Source: Lachnospiraceae bacterium (GTDB taxonomy: Bacteria; Bacillota; Clostridia; Lachnospirales; Lachnospiraceae). Taken from it: a stretch of DNA of 64,000 nucleotides. The stretch spans positions 1 to 64,000 of the forward strand of contig VSNQ01000004.1 of NCBI GenBank assembly GCA_009774395.1. The letters run 5' to 3'. The notes under the pieces are model-generated. The model saw only the letters and a list, made by a program, of their open reading frames with translations, was not told where the DNA came from and made no database searches. Position 1 is the first letter of the stretch. The number at the start of each line of letters is the position of its first letter. Positions 1 through 9,177 of this stretch are shown in pieces. Position numbers and translations under genes: made by a program.

Positions 1-90
1 ATTTTGAGCAAAACTAGCACATTTTTAAATTTAAATTGCTTTATAAAATTTCTTCTATTATAACAGTTCAGATAACCCCAAAACGATAAT

Positions 91-310
91 CTCCTATTAC
101 TTTGAATCTGCACGCTGTCACTGTTACCTATGGAGTTCATTGAATCCGATAAGTGATTTCCTCCTATTACTTTAAATCTGCATACTGTCACTGTTGCCTA
201 TGGAGTTCATATAATCTGATAAACATTTTTCTCCTATTACTTTGAATCTACACACTATCAATGCCAGCTATGAAATTCAAATAATCTGCTTAACAATTCC
301 CTTTAATTAC
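91..310. repeat. Tandem 70-bp repeat, three units plus a stub, beyond the 3' end of yifB
   Basis: Units begin at 91, 161 and 231, each with CTCCTATTAC followed by a variable CTTTrAATCTGCA-like stretch and, near the middle, TATGGAGTTCAT. The spacing is exactly 70 bp. A fourth unit start, degenerated to CTTTAATTAC, falls at 301 and overlaps the yifB stop codon at 307-309. Units 1 and 2 are clearly similar; unit 3 has drifted more. Bases 1-90 are AT-rich and hold no gene I can support; 61-90 may be a badly decayed earlier unit. No function is evident. Confidence 0.85.
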
Positions 311-1848
311 CCTTGTGCTAACATATCACTGATCCGATAACAAACGGCTTCGCTAAGATGCGCTGTACTAATTGCATCTGCCCCCTCCAAATCGGCAATG
401 GTTCTTGCTACTTTTATGATTTTATGGTATGCACGTGCCGATAAATTCATTACTGTAAACACTTGTTCCATCATTTCCTGCTCTTTTGTGCCAAGGGCAC
501 AGTATTGTTTGATTTCTGCTGCCCCTAGTTCTGCATTAAAGTGGAATTTTGACCCTTGATAACGCATCTTCTGACGTTCTCTTGCCTCCATAACACGTGC
601 ACGGATATTATAGCTGCTTTCATTTTTTACATTAGCACTAAGCTGGCGGATGCCGACACGGGGTGCTTCAATCATAATATCGATCCGATCCAGAATCGGA
701 CCGGAAATCCTTGCTAAATAACGTTTCACTTCGCCTTCCGAACAGTTGCATTTCGTTCTATCGGGATAATAGCCGCAGGGACAAGGGTTCATTGCTGCCA
801 CCAGCATAAAATCCGCTGGATAAACAAAACTGCCATATGTACGAGCAATATGAATTTTCCTATCCTCTAAAGGCTGGCGCATAATTTCAAGCACATCTCT
901 GCGAAATTCCGGCAGCTCGTCCATAAACAGCACACCACGGTGCGGTAGAGAAATCACACCTGGCTTGGGTATGCGTCCTCCTCCGGCAAGCGCCTGCTCT
1001 GATATCGTATGATGCGGGTCAAGAAACGGGCGCTTGGTAATCAATGCCCGATCGTTGTCTAATTTGCCAGCAATACTGTATATTGTCGATACTTCCAGCC
1101 CCTCCTCCTTTGTCAATTCTGGCATAATGGTGGGAATCCGCTTGGCTATCATCGTTTTCCCCGAGCCGGGCGGGCCTGCCATTAACATATGATGAAATCC
1201 GGCAGCAGCGACTTCAACTGCTCTTTTTACGGTTTCTTGTCCATTAATATCAGCAAAATCAACCTCCTGTGCTTCCCCGTCTAACGGTTCTACACATGTT
1301 AAATCGGCTGGGGCTATCATTTGTGCCTTTTCTTCTTCCTCTTTTCTAAGATATTGTATAGTTTCCTGTAAATCAGAAACACCTATAATCTCGATATGGT
1401 CAATTATCGCACCCTCTTTGACATTAGCAAGCGGTACGATACATCGCTTTATATTTTCCAATTTTGCTCTTTGCACTATGGGGAGCACACCCTTCACCGT
1501 TTTCACCGTACCGTCAAGCCCCAACTCACCAATAATTAAGGTATTTTCCACGTTTTTTTCAGGGATATATCCTAGAGAAATCAGAACGCCAACTGCTATT
1601 GGGAGGTCATAGGAAGCACCTTCCTTGCGCATCTGCGCTGGTGATATACTAACCGTAATACGCATAGCTGGTATCTCAATTCTAGCATTTTTTAAAGCCA
1701 CCCTGACGCGTTCTCTTGCCTCCCGAACCTCGTTGCTCAACTGCCCTACCATTTCAAAACCAGGCATTCCTTTTGACGAATCTACCTCGACTGCGGCAAG
1801 CCTGCTGTCAATTCCGCAGACAGCACCTGTAATGACTCTGCTGTACAT
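307..1848 (-). CDS. yifB: YifB/ComM family Mg-chelatase-like AAA+ ATPase
   Basis: This is a full-length member of the YifB/ComM family of hexameric AAA+ ATPases, which in Gram-negative bacteria act as branch-migration helicases in natural transformation. The N-terminal ChlI-like domain reads VITGAVCGIDSRLAAVEVD near residue 5. The Walker A motif GPPGSGKT is at about residues 225-232, followed by the LFMDELPEF Walker B and a CPCGYYPD / CNC cysteine cluster; the C-terminal Mg-chelatase domain is complete. I chose ATG 1848 because GGAGGA lies 11 bases upstream; an in-frame TTG at 1875 would place that site inside the gene. The start MYSRVITG also fits the family. Its role in this organism is an inference from homology. 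Confidence 0.93.
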   Translation of the reverse strand: MYSRVITGAVCGIDSRLAAVEVDSSKGMPGFEMVGQLSNEVREARERVRVALKNARIEIPAMRITVSISPAQMRKEGASYDLPIAVGVLISLGYIPEKNVENTLIIGELGLDGTVKTVKGVLPIVQRAKLENIKRCIVPLANVKEGAIIDHIEIIGVSDLQETIQYLRKEEEEKAQMIAPADLTCVEPLDGEAQEVDFADINGQETVKRAVEVAAAGFHHMLMAGPPGSGKTMIAKRIPTIMPELTKEEGLEVSTIYSIAGKLDNDRALITKRPFLDPHHTISEQALAGGGRIPKPGVISLPHRGVLFMDELPEFRRDVLEIMRQPLEDRKIHIARTYGSFVYPADFMLVAAMNPCPCGYYPDRTKCNCSEGEVKRYLARISGPILDRIDIMIEAPRVGIRQLSANVKNESSYNIRARVMEARERQKMRYQGSKFHFNAELGAAEIKQYCALGTKEQEMMEQVFTVMNLSARAYHKIIKVARTIADLEGADAISTAHLSEAVCYRISDMLAQG

Positions 1849-1971
1849 AATATTGTTATCCTCCGTTTTTGTCAATAAAATACGGCTTAGATAAAGCCAT
1901 TAACGGATTTATACCACAGAGTTTTCTTTTTGACAAGGATTTTGAGAAAAAACGCGTTTGAAATGTAAAAA

Positions 1972-2631
1972 TTAATACAATTTTGTTTCCTCAAGACCTA
2001 CTTTTAATTTCCCAAGCGCTTTTTTTTCGATGCGCGAAACATAGCTTCTTGATATACCAAGCAGCTTTCCAATATCTCTTTGGGTCATCTCACTATCGCC
2101 GCTGCCTCCCCCCAACACACCATAACGAAGTTTAATAATTTGCTGTTCCCTACTGTCGAGTTTTTCATTGATAAGACGAGAGAGACATCTGATTTTTGCT
2201 GCGGTATCCATATCTTCCACGATATCGCCTTGTTCCTGCACGCAAATATCAAGCAGATTGATTTCATTCCCCTCTTTATCGGTTCCTATTGGCTCATAAA
2301 GCGAAATTTCCCTTGTTATTTTTTTTCGCGTGCGAAACATCATCAGCAGTTCATTGTCTATACATCTGGCTGCATAAGTGGCAAGTCTGCTGCCTTTTTC
2401 TGCTTTAAAGGTATTGACTGCCTTAATTAACCCAATTGTGCCTATGGATATCAAATCCTCCATATCCTCGCCGCAGCCAACATATTTCTTGGCTACATGG
2501 GCTACAAGGCGCAGGTTTCTTTCTATAAGGATTTGGTGCGCCCTATGGGCAGCTTCTTTGTCTTCACCGTGCATTATCTCCAGATAACCGGCTTCTTCCT
2601 CCATTGATAAAGGTTGCTCAAAGGTTTTCAA
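1972..2631 (-). CDS. sigK: RNA polymerase sporulation sigma factor, SigK type
   Basis: A sigma-70 family factor closely resembling sporulation sigma-K, which directs late mother-cell transcription during endospore formation. Region 2 is seen as RNLRLVAHVAKKY and EDLISIGTIGLIKAV with RLATYAARCIDNELLM; region 4 ends in QRDIGKLLGISRSYVSRIEKKAL, the helix-turn-helix. The start is uncertain: the frame stays open to 2844, but similarity to SigK begins at the TTG at 2631 (LKTFEQPLSMEEE), giving about 219 residues, close to mature SigK. The upstream codons do not look like a processed pro-sequence; C. difficile SigK also lacks one. The gene is continuous, with no skin-like element in it. The start is inferred; the family is clear. 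Confidence 0.85.
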   Translation of the reverse strand: MKTFEQPLSMEEEAGYLEIMHGEDKEAAHRAHQILIERNLRLVAHVAKKYVGCGEDMEDLISIGTIGLIKAVNTFKAEKGSRLATYAARCIDNELLMMFRTRKKITREISLYEPIGTDKEGNEINLLDICVQEQGDIVEDMDTAAKIRCLSRLINEKLDSREQQIIKLRYGVLGGGSGDSEMTQRDIGKLLGISRSYVSRIEKKALGKLKVGLEETKLY

Positions 2632-2887
2632 GGAACGCCCCCGGGACTTATTTCTAATATTGTATGTGAAAATGGCATTTTCTGTGCCTATCCACATTGG
2701 AGAAAGTATTTGCGTACCTACAAAGACAGGCAAATAAGCATTTGCGAACAAAAATCGTAATTTCCTATTATAAAAATAAAGGAGCTGTCGGGAAATAATG
2801 TGGTATGTCCAATATATTGTCTTAATTATTAACATAAGCAGCAATATATTATGGGCAAATTACATTATCCGACAACCCCCTAGATTT

Positions 2888-2956
2888 AGGAATTGTCAAG
2901 AAATAACTTGTTAATTTTATGGCATATAAACGATGCATTATTTATTGACAATTCCT
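2888..2956. repeat. Family D palindromic repeat, copy 1 (69 bp)
   Basis: The ends AGGAATTGTCAAGAAATAA and TTATTTATTGACAATTCCT are inverted repeats matching at 18 of 19 bases. They flank a 31-bp centre containing ACTTGTTAATTTTATGG. The right end touches the hemW stop codon, so the hairpin may end the hemW transcript. A relative lies at 10961-11022. It looks like a small MITE-type or REP-type element. Confidence 0.7.
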
Positions 2957-4095
2957 TATGATGAATGAAGAAAATCAGCTAGAATCACATTGCTGACATC
3001 CATGCCAACATCCGTTAGCTGGATGGATTCTTTTGTTTGGGTCAGCATCTTTTGCGCTGTCCATTTATCTAAGATAGGTTTATAGATGGTTTCGATGTCT
3101 TGATGAAATGTATCAAAAAATTCCTGCTTGGAAATGCCGCTGGTCATGCGCAGACCTAAAAATATAAATTCTTCCATCTGATCGTTTATGGTGAGCTGTT
3201 CAATATTTTCGTGTACAGGATTTGTTAGATATTGTGTAAAATTTGTAGTATTATTCCAGCGTTTACCAGCAACAGTGGAGGATGCACCGAGTCCGAACCC
3301 GATAAAATCCGCAGTGTGATAAATCCCTCTCTGCCAATAGATTTTATTGTGGCGGCACTCATAGCCTGTTTCTGCATAGTTGGAAATTTCATAGCGGTGA
3401 TAGCCACTCTCTGCTAATATATGTTTCGTCTGCTGATATATTTGACGGTCTTCGTCCTCACTGGGAAGCGGAGGATATGCTTCCTGCTGTTGATAAAGCG
3501 GCGTTCCTTCTTCAATCATTAGACTATATGCTGAAATATGCTCTGGTGACAGTTGTGTCACTTTTTTAAGCGTGTCGCTCCATGTAGCAAGGGTCTGACC
3601 AGGAAGGGCAGATATCAGATCAATATTAATATTGGTAAAGCCTACCACCCTTGCCCATTGATAGGTCTGTAAAAAATCTTGGTAAGTGTGAATGCGCCCT
3701 AGCATTTTTAATTCTTGATTATTTGCAGACTGCACTCCAATACTAAGACGGTTGACACCAGCACTGCGCAGCGCAGCCAATTTTTGCCGTGTTGCAGTGC
3801 CAGGGTTTGTTTCTACAGTAATTTCTGTATTTTTTGCAAAAGAAAAATATTCGTACAATACTGCAATGCATTCTGCCAACTGCGCAGCGTCTAAGATTGA
3901 CGGCGTGCCGCCGCCAAAGAAAATGGTTTCTGCTGTATAGTCTTTATATTGCGGCGCTTCTTGTTTGATTTCTATTTTAAGTGCTTCTATATATCTTTGC
4001 TGCTGCTCTTTTGTTGCTGGTGCGGATAAAAAGTCGCAGTAATTGCACTTTTGCACACAAAAAGGGATGTGGATGTAAATGCCTAATGTTTTCAA
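2956..4095 (-). CDS. hemW: HemW-like radical SAM heme chaperone
   Basis: A radical SAM protein of the HemW (formerly oxygen-independent coproporphyrinogen oxidase-like) family, known elsewhere as a heme-binding chaperone. The iron-sulfur motif CVQKCNYC (CX3CX2C) is at about residues 13-20 and the SAM-binding GGGTPS at about 61-66; the HemW C-terminal domain is present. The TTG at 4095 is the likely start: AAAGGAG lies about 11 bases before it and the protein then begins LKTLGIYIHIPFC as in relatives. An upstream in-frame TTG at 4128 would swallow this ribosome site. It follows lepA by 90 bases on the same strand, a common hemW neighbour. True coproporphyrinogen dehydrogenase activity is unlikely for this subfamily. 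Confidence 0.9.
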   Translation of the reverse strand: MKTLGIYIHIPFCVQKCNYCDFLSAPATKEQQQRYIEALKIEIKQEAPQYKDYTAETIFFGGGTPSILDAAQLAECIAVLYEYFSFAKNTEITVETNPGTATRQKLAALRSAGVNRLSIGVQSANNQELKMLGRIHTYQDFLQTYQWARVVGFTNINIDLISALPGQTLATWSDTLKKVTQLSPEHISAYSLMIEEGTPLYQQQEAYPPLPSEDEDRQIYQQTKHILAESGYHRYEISNYAETGYECRHNKIYWQRGIYHTADFIGFGLGASSTVAGKRWNNTTNFTQYLTNPVHENIEQLTINDQMEEFIFLGLRMTSGISKQEFFDTFHQDIETIYKPILDKWTAQKMLTQTKESIQLTDVGMDVSNVILADFLHSS

Positions 4096-4185
4096 ACTTT
4101 TTACTGCTCCTTTCCAATATACAGACAAGTAGTGAAAGTTTTATCAATTTTTTCACGCCTATACGCCTTATTAGCGGACATCTTA

Positions 4186-6000
4186 TCACTCATTATCTAA
4201 CTTCAACACCGCCATAAATGCTTTCTGTGGTATCTCCACGCTGCCAACCTGCCGCATCCTTTTTTTGCCTTCCTTCTGCTTCTCTAGCAGCTTCTTTTTC
4301 CGCGTAATATCGCCGCCGTAGCACTTTGCAAGCACGTCTTTGCGCATTGCCTTTATGGTTTCTCTTGCGATTACTTTGCCGCCGACTGCTGCCTGAATCG
4401 GGATTTCAAATAAATGCCTTGGGATTTCGTCTTTGAGTTTTTCACACATTTTCCGCCCGCGTTCATAAGCAGAGTCCTTGTGCACAATAAACGAAAGCGC
4501 ATCCACTTCCTCCTTATTAATTAAGATATCCAGCTTAACCAGCTCGGAACGTTCATAGCCTTTTAAATCATAGTCAAACGAGGCATAACCGCGGGAACGA
4601 GATTTTAATGCGTCAAAGAAATCATAAATAATTTCATTTAAAGGCAGTTCATATTTTAACAGCGCTCTTGTTCCCTCGACATATTCCATACCAAGGTAAC
4701 GCCCTCTGCGCTCTTGGCAAAGTTCCATAATCGCACCGATAAATTCTGTTGTTACCATAATTTCCGCGCTGACAATCGGCTCTTCCATATAATCAATTTC
4801 CGCCGGATCGGGCAAATTGGACGGATTGGTCAGCTCGATGACTTCACCGTTTGTTTTATACACTTTATAGATAACACCCGGCGCCGTTGTAACAAGGTCA
4901 AGATTATATTCCCGCTCCAAGCGTTCCTGAATAATTTCCAAATGCAAAAGCCCCAAAAATCCGCAGCGGAAACCAAAACCCAGAGCGACCGACGTTTCCG
5001 GCTCATAAAACAAAGACGCGTCATTTAACTGTAATTTTTCCAATGCGTCGCGCAAATCAGGGTATTTTGCGCCGTCTGCCGGATAAAGCCCACAGTATAC
5101 CATAGACTGTACTTTTTTGTAACCTGGCAGCGGTTTTTCACAGGGATTTTGCGCGTCCGTCACGGTATCGCCAACTGCGGTATCTTTTACATTTTTAATG
5201 GAAGCCGTGAAATAACCTACCATTCCAGCAGATAATTCTTCACACGGAATCAACTGCCCTGCACCGAAATAGCCGACCTCTACCACATCCGCAGTCGCGC
5301 CGGTTGCCATCATTTTTACAGTAGTTCCCCTTGCAATCCGCCCCTCCATAATACGACAGAATACAATTACACCTTTGTAAGAATCATAGACAGAATCAAA
5401 AATTAACGCCTGCAATGGATTTTTTTCGTCCCCGCGCGGCGCTGGAATTTTATGCACAATCGCTTCTAACACATCCTCAATGCCAACACCATTTTTAGCT
5501 GAAATCAGCGGCGCATCCTGCGCTTCAATGCCGATCACATCTTCTATTTCGTTTTTTACCCAATCTGGCTGCGCACTTGGCAAATCAATTTTATTAATAA
5601 CCGGAAATACATCCAAGTCGTGATCCAATGCCAAATATACGTTTGCCAGTGTCTGCGCTTCTATCCCCTGTGCTGCATCTACCACCAGAATCGCACCATC
5701 ACAGGCGGCAAGCGCGCGGCTGACCTCATAATTAAAATCCACGTGACCGGGCGTGTCGATTAAATTCAGTATATACTCATTTCCATCCTGCGCTTTGTAG
5801 ACAGTACGCACTGCCTGTGCTTTAATTGTAATCCCCCGTTCCCGTTCCAGATCCATATTGTCTAAAATCTGATCCTGCATTTCTCTGCTGGTCAGTAGTC
5901 CCGTTTTCTCTATAATCCGATCCGCAAGCGTCGATTTCCCATGATCAATATGAGCGACAATGCAGAAATTACGGATTTTGTTCTGTTCTATCTGCGGCAT
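4186..6000 (-). CDS. lepA: Elongation factor 4 (LepA), ribosome back-translocase GTPase
   Basis: A 604-residue translational GTPase, the normal LepA length. It acts on stalled or mispositioned ribosomes and is membrane-associated in some bacteria. Seen in sequence: G1 AHIDHGKST at about 16-24, switch region ERGITIKAQ, DTPGHVDF (G3), NKIDLP (G4), and the LepA-specific C-terminal domain ending RMRQVGSVEIPQKAFMAVL. The ATG at 6000 has AAGGAGG just upstream. The start lies only 12 bases after the potD stop, so it is probably carried on transcripts from the polyamine transporter operon as well as any own promoter. Confidence 0.97.
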   Translation of the reverse strand: MPQIEQNKIRNFCIVAHIDHGKSTLADRIIEKTGLLTSREMQDQILDNMDLERERGITIKAQAVRTVYKAQDGNEYILNLIDTPGHVDFNYEVSRALAACDGAILVVDAAQGIEAQTLANVYLALDHDLDVFPVINKIDLPSAQPDWVKNEIEDVIGIEAQDAPLISAKNGVGIEDVLEAIVHKIPAPRGDEKNPLQALIFDSVYDSYKGVIVFCRIMEGRIARGTTVKMMATGATADVVEVGYFGAGQLIPCEELSAGMVGYFTASIKNVKDTAVGDTVTDAQNPCEKPLPGYKKVQSMVYCGLYPADGAKYPDLRDALEKLQLNDASLFYEPETSVALGFGFRCGFLGLLHLEIIQERLEREYNLDLVTTAPGVIYKVYKTNGEVIELTNPSNLPDPAEIDYMEEPIVSAEIMVTTEFIGAIMELCQERRGRYLGMEYVEGTRALLKYELPLNEIIYDFFDALKSRSRGYASFDYDLKGYERSELVKLDILINKEEVDALSFIVHKDSAYERGRKMCEKLKDEIPRHLFEIPIQAAVGGKVIARETIKAMRKDVLAKCYGGDITRKKKLLEKQKEGKKRMRQVGSVEIPQKAFMAVLKLDNE

Positions 6001-6012
6001 ATAGCACCCTCC

Positions 6013-7521
6013 TTATTTTTCAAATTTCTTCCAACAATGCACCGTTAAACCGCCAAGCACTGCTGCCAGTAACAGCACCCACACAATAACAGGCACTTCT
6101 GTGATATCAAAGCATCGGACATCGATCCACATTTGATTAATTGCCTGATTTGCCTCTGTATCAAAGTATTCCATAACAGCTGTTCTTTTCATAACGTCCT
6201 CTGGCGGATATTGGGCAAAAAGCTGTCTGTCTGCCTGACTTTTGGCAACGCGGATACCATATGCGCTGTCATTATTCTCACCGCTGAAAAAGTACCCCAA
6301 AGGATACAGCATTGTTTCTTCATCCTCATCTTCTGCGCCATAACAGTAATCCAGATAAGAAAACACGGTATTGTCCTCTCCGCCTGCTATTGATGAAGTG
6401 TAACCGATATAATACATATTCCGCACAGCATTATCCGGACGCGAAAGAAAATTTACAAACGCTTCTGCTGCGTGCTGTTTTTCTTTATCGCCGGCAATGC
6501 CATTCTTTAGCATAACCCAGCCGTCAAACCAAAGATTGGTACATTCCTTAGGAACTGCAAATTTCAGTGCTGCGCCGTCCTGTTCCGCTTCATTCATCGC
6601 ATAGACTGCATCTCCTGACCACTGGTAATTTGCCACAATTTTCCCTGTTATCATATCTGCCTTGCCGCTATCCGTTTCCAACGAATAGATATTGTCCATC
6701 ATTTCGGTCAATAGCTGCTGCGCCTGCGCGATGGTTTCCGGACGCACATCATTCATTTGTGCCCCAAGCTGTTCCGCATAGTGTGCATCTGCAATAAACG
6801 CTTTATCTGTCAACTGCTCTGCCTTTAAAATGCCAAGCGCAGCAAAATAAGAGTCCCTTACATTGTCTTTTAAGGTCACTTGCCTTTTATATTGCGGATT
6901 GTTAAAAACCGCCCAAGTGCCTGCTTCCTCTGCACTAACCTTTTCCGGATTATAAAGGACACCTGTAATCCCCCACATATATCCTGCGGCATATGCTGCC
7001 CAGCTTTCACCGTTCATTTCATTTTCTGCAAGCGTTTTCCGAATATATGGCGATACACTGTTAATATAGTAATTGTTTTTGCCATTTTTGTCAAAAAATT
7101 CCTGTGAATATGGCATAAGGCGGTCTTCTGCCATTAATTTCATTATCATATATTCCGAAGGGCATACCAAATCATAAGCATCCCCCATATTGAGCTGGTT
7201 ATACAAATCTTCATTCGTACCAAAGCAGGAATATTCTACATGTACCTCACGTCCATACTGTTCAAAATACCATTTTTCAAAATCTTCATACATTGGATTT
7301 TCGCCAAAGATTTCCACGCCATTCTCCAATAAAATGCGCTCCTCCTCGTCCCAGCCGCCTAAATCCATATACTCTTCCCAGTTGCATACACGCAATGTAA
7401 TACCATTGTTTTTTTCCTTCGCACGCACGATATTTGCATGAGCTATAATAGAAGCCTCGCCTTGCAGTAAACTGCCTAAAATCATTGTAATTGTCAATAT
7501 CATTGTGACTATATTTTTCAT
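6013..7521 (-). CDS. potD: Spermidine/putrescine-type ABC substrate-binding protein with C-terminal membrane anchor
   Basis: A PotD-like periplasmic-type binding protein for polyamines, the last gene of potABCD. An N-terminal signal segment (about residues 1-28) is followed by the motif LRVCNWEEYMD, typical of PotD/PotF near the mature N-terminus, and GYMWGITGVLYNP further on. It is about 150 residues longer than usual: there is an extra segment at about 55-85. There is no lipobox cysteine; instead residues at about 474-495 (VPVIVWVLLLAAVLGGLTV) form a transmembrane helix followed by a basic tail. It is therefore probably tethered by its C-terminus. Its start overlaps the potC stop by four bases (ATGA). 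The exact ligand cannot be told from sequence. Confidence 0.87.
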   Translation of the reverse strand: MKNIVTMILTITMILGSLLQGEASIIAHANIVRAKEKNNGITLRVCNWEEYMDLGGWDEEERILLENGVEIFGENPMYEDFEKWYFEQYGREVHVEYSCFGTNEDLYNQLNMGDAYDLVCPSEYMIMKLMAEDRLMPYSQEFFDKNGKNNYYINSVSPYIRKTLAENEMNGESWAAYAAGYMWGITGVLYNPEKVSAEEAGTWAVFNNPQYKRQVTLKDNVRDSYFAALGILKAEQLTDKAFIADAHYAEQLGAQMNDVRPETIAQAQQLLTEMMDNIYSLETDSGKADMITGKIVANYQWSGDAVYAMNEAEQDGAALKFAVPKECTNLWFDGWVMLKNGIAGDKEKQHAAEAFVNFLSRPDNAVRNMYYIGYTSSIAGGEDNTVFSYLDYCYGAEDEDEETMLYPLGYFFSGENNDSAYGIRVAKSQADRQLFAQYPPEDVMKRTAVMEYFDTEANQAINQMWIDVRCFDITEVPVIVWVLLLAAVLGGLTVHCWKKFEK

Positions 7522-8348
7522 CTATCTGCCTTTTCCTTTGCCTTGCTCTGTCTTTTTTCACTGCTGCTGTCCGCAAAGTTCATAATAACGACCACTGTCA
7601 GCACCACTACAAAAATAATGGTGGAAAGTGCCCAAAGCGCTGTTTTTATTTCCGTCTGTGACCCTTTTGTCGCATTGACCACATACGTACTAATCGTATC
7701 AAATGTTGCTGGTTTTGTATAGCTTGTAATAAAATAATCATCAAGAGAAAGCGTAAACGCCAGCATAAACCCCGACCAAACTCCTGGCATAATCTGCGGC
7801 AGTACCACTTTACGCAGCGCCGTGGCAGGTGAAGCCCCTAAATCCAGCGCCGCTTCGTACAAACTGCTGTCCATCTGCTTTAGTTTCGGTGCAACAGAAA
7901 GATAGACAAACGGCGCCAAAAGCACAACGTGCCCCACCACAAGCGGAACAAATGTATTTTTATCCACCCCAAAAACGCCAATTAGTAGAATACAGACGGA
8001 AAAGCCCGTTACCACATCTGCATTGACCACCGGAACCTCATTCACTGCACCAATTGCAAGCTTCACCAGTTTCCCAGAATAAAAAGCCCCCACTGCGCCC
8101 AGCGTGCCAAGCAGCGTTGCGATAACAGATGCACCGACTGCAAGAAACAGCGTGCCGCCAATCATCTGGGTTAGTTCTGGCTTTGTAAACAATGTCACAT
8201 AATTCTGTATAGAAAAACCGCGGATTGCACCGATATTTGAGGAATCCGTAAAACTGTAGACCACAAGCATTAATATCGGCAGATACAAGGCAAGTAACAC
8301 AACGCCCAAAAAGAGCTTACACAATCCTTTTTTCACTTTCGTGTTCAC
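7518..8348 (-). CDS. potC: Spermidine/putrescine-type ABC transporter permease PotC
   Basis: Inner permease subunit of the polyamine importer, with six predicted membrane segments. The EAA loop is seen as EAALDLGASPATALRKVVLPQIMPG, and the C-terminal half SGFMLAFTLSLDDYFITSY is characteristic of PotC/PotI. I place the start at GTG 8348 (VNTKVKKGLCKLF), where GTGA overlaps the potB stop by four bases, as seen again at potC-potD; the longer open frame to 8465 is only potB antisense to this reading and is not needed. Expected to pair with PotB. Confidence 0.9.
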   Translation of the reverse strand: MNTKVKKGLCKLFLGVVLLALYLPILMLVVYSFTDSSNIGAIRGFSIQNYVTLFTKPELTQMIGGTLFLAVGASVIATLLGTLGAVGAFYSGKLVKLAIGAVNEVPVVNADVVTGFSVCILLIGVFGVDKNTFVPLVVGHVVLLAPFVYLSVAPKLKQMDSSLYEAALDLGASPATALRKVVLPQIMPGVWSGFMLAFTLSLDDYFITSYTKPATFDTISTYVVNATKGSQTEIKTALWALSTIIFVVVLTVVVIMNFADSSSEKRQSKAKEKADR

Positions 8349-9148
8349 TTCCGCAAAACACCTCCCCTGCTGCCCGTGTCCTCGTCCGTATACTGATTTG
8401 TAAACAACGTAAATACCAAAATCACCAACAAAAGCACCAGCGCAATCATAGAACCATTGTGCCAATCATACGCGCTAAAATATGCACCAATCAGACTTCC
8501 CATAATATACGTACTATTATAAAGCATATCCAGTACCACATAGTTTGTCATTGCCGGCAGAAATACCATTACAATCCCGCTGATAATCCCTGGCACAGAA
8601 AGCGGCAGCGTCACCCGAATAAACACTTGAAATGCATCCGCCCCCAAATCGCACGCTGCCTCCAGTAAACTGTTGTCAAGCTTTAACAGCGTTGTATAAA
8701 TCGGCAAAATCATAAACGGCAGAAAATCATACGACATCCCAATAATTGTATTCAAAAATGGATAATAGGAAAGATTACCCTCCAAAATCGTTAGAATCTC
8801 CTTTAACGCCGTTATCCGCAACGTAAAATTTATCCACATCGGCATAATAAACAGCAGAAGAATCACCGAGCGGTGCCGAAGCCTGCTCCTTGCCAAAATA
8901 TAGGCAACAGGATATGCAAACAACAAACAGCAGCAAGTCGTCACCACCGCAATTCCGAAACTATACACAAGCGTTCCAATTGTATTGGGACTTGAAAAAA
9001 AGCCCAATAAATTCTCCATTGTAAAACGCCCCTCGCCGTTGGTAAACGCATAATATATAATTACAATTAAAGGCGCAGCCACAAAACACACCAAAAACAC
9101 CCCATATGGTATGCCAAGCTGCTTCCTTGAAAAACGAAATTTTTCCAT
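8345..9148 (-). CDS. potB: Spermidine/putrescine-type ABC transporter permease PotB
   Basis: A 267-residue permease, normal for PotB. It begins MEKFRFSRKQLG, then shows six hydrophobic segments and an EAA loop EAACDLGADAFQVFIRVTLPLSVPG near the middle. ATG 9148 has GAGGA about 7 bases upstream. The gene follows potA by about 29 bases and overlaps potC by four, so all four pot genes should form one transcript. Confidence 0.92.
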   Translation of the reverse strand: MEKFRFSRKQLGIPYGVFLVCFVAAPLIVIIYYAFTNGEGRFTMENLLGFFSSPNTIGTLVYSFGIAVVTTCCCLLFAYPVAYILARSRLRHRSVILLLFIMPMWINFTLRITALKEILTILEGNLSYYPFLNTIIGMSYDFLPFMILPIYTTLLKLDNSLLEAACDLGADAFQVFIRVTLPLSVPGIISGIVMVFLPAMTNYVVLDMLYNSTYIMGSLIGAYFSAYDWHNGSMIALVLLLVILVFTLFTNQYTDEDTGSRGGVLRK

Positions 9149-9177
9149 CTGCTATCCTCGTAAAACCTATTTTTGTT

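Noticed and set aside
2632..2844. An N-terminal extension of the sigma factor, possibly a pro-sequence or a frameshifted 5' end.
   Set aside because: The extension does not resemble SigK pro-sequences and carries no ribosome site near its start; the conserved protein begins near 2631.
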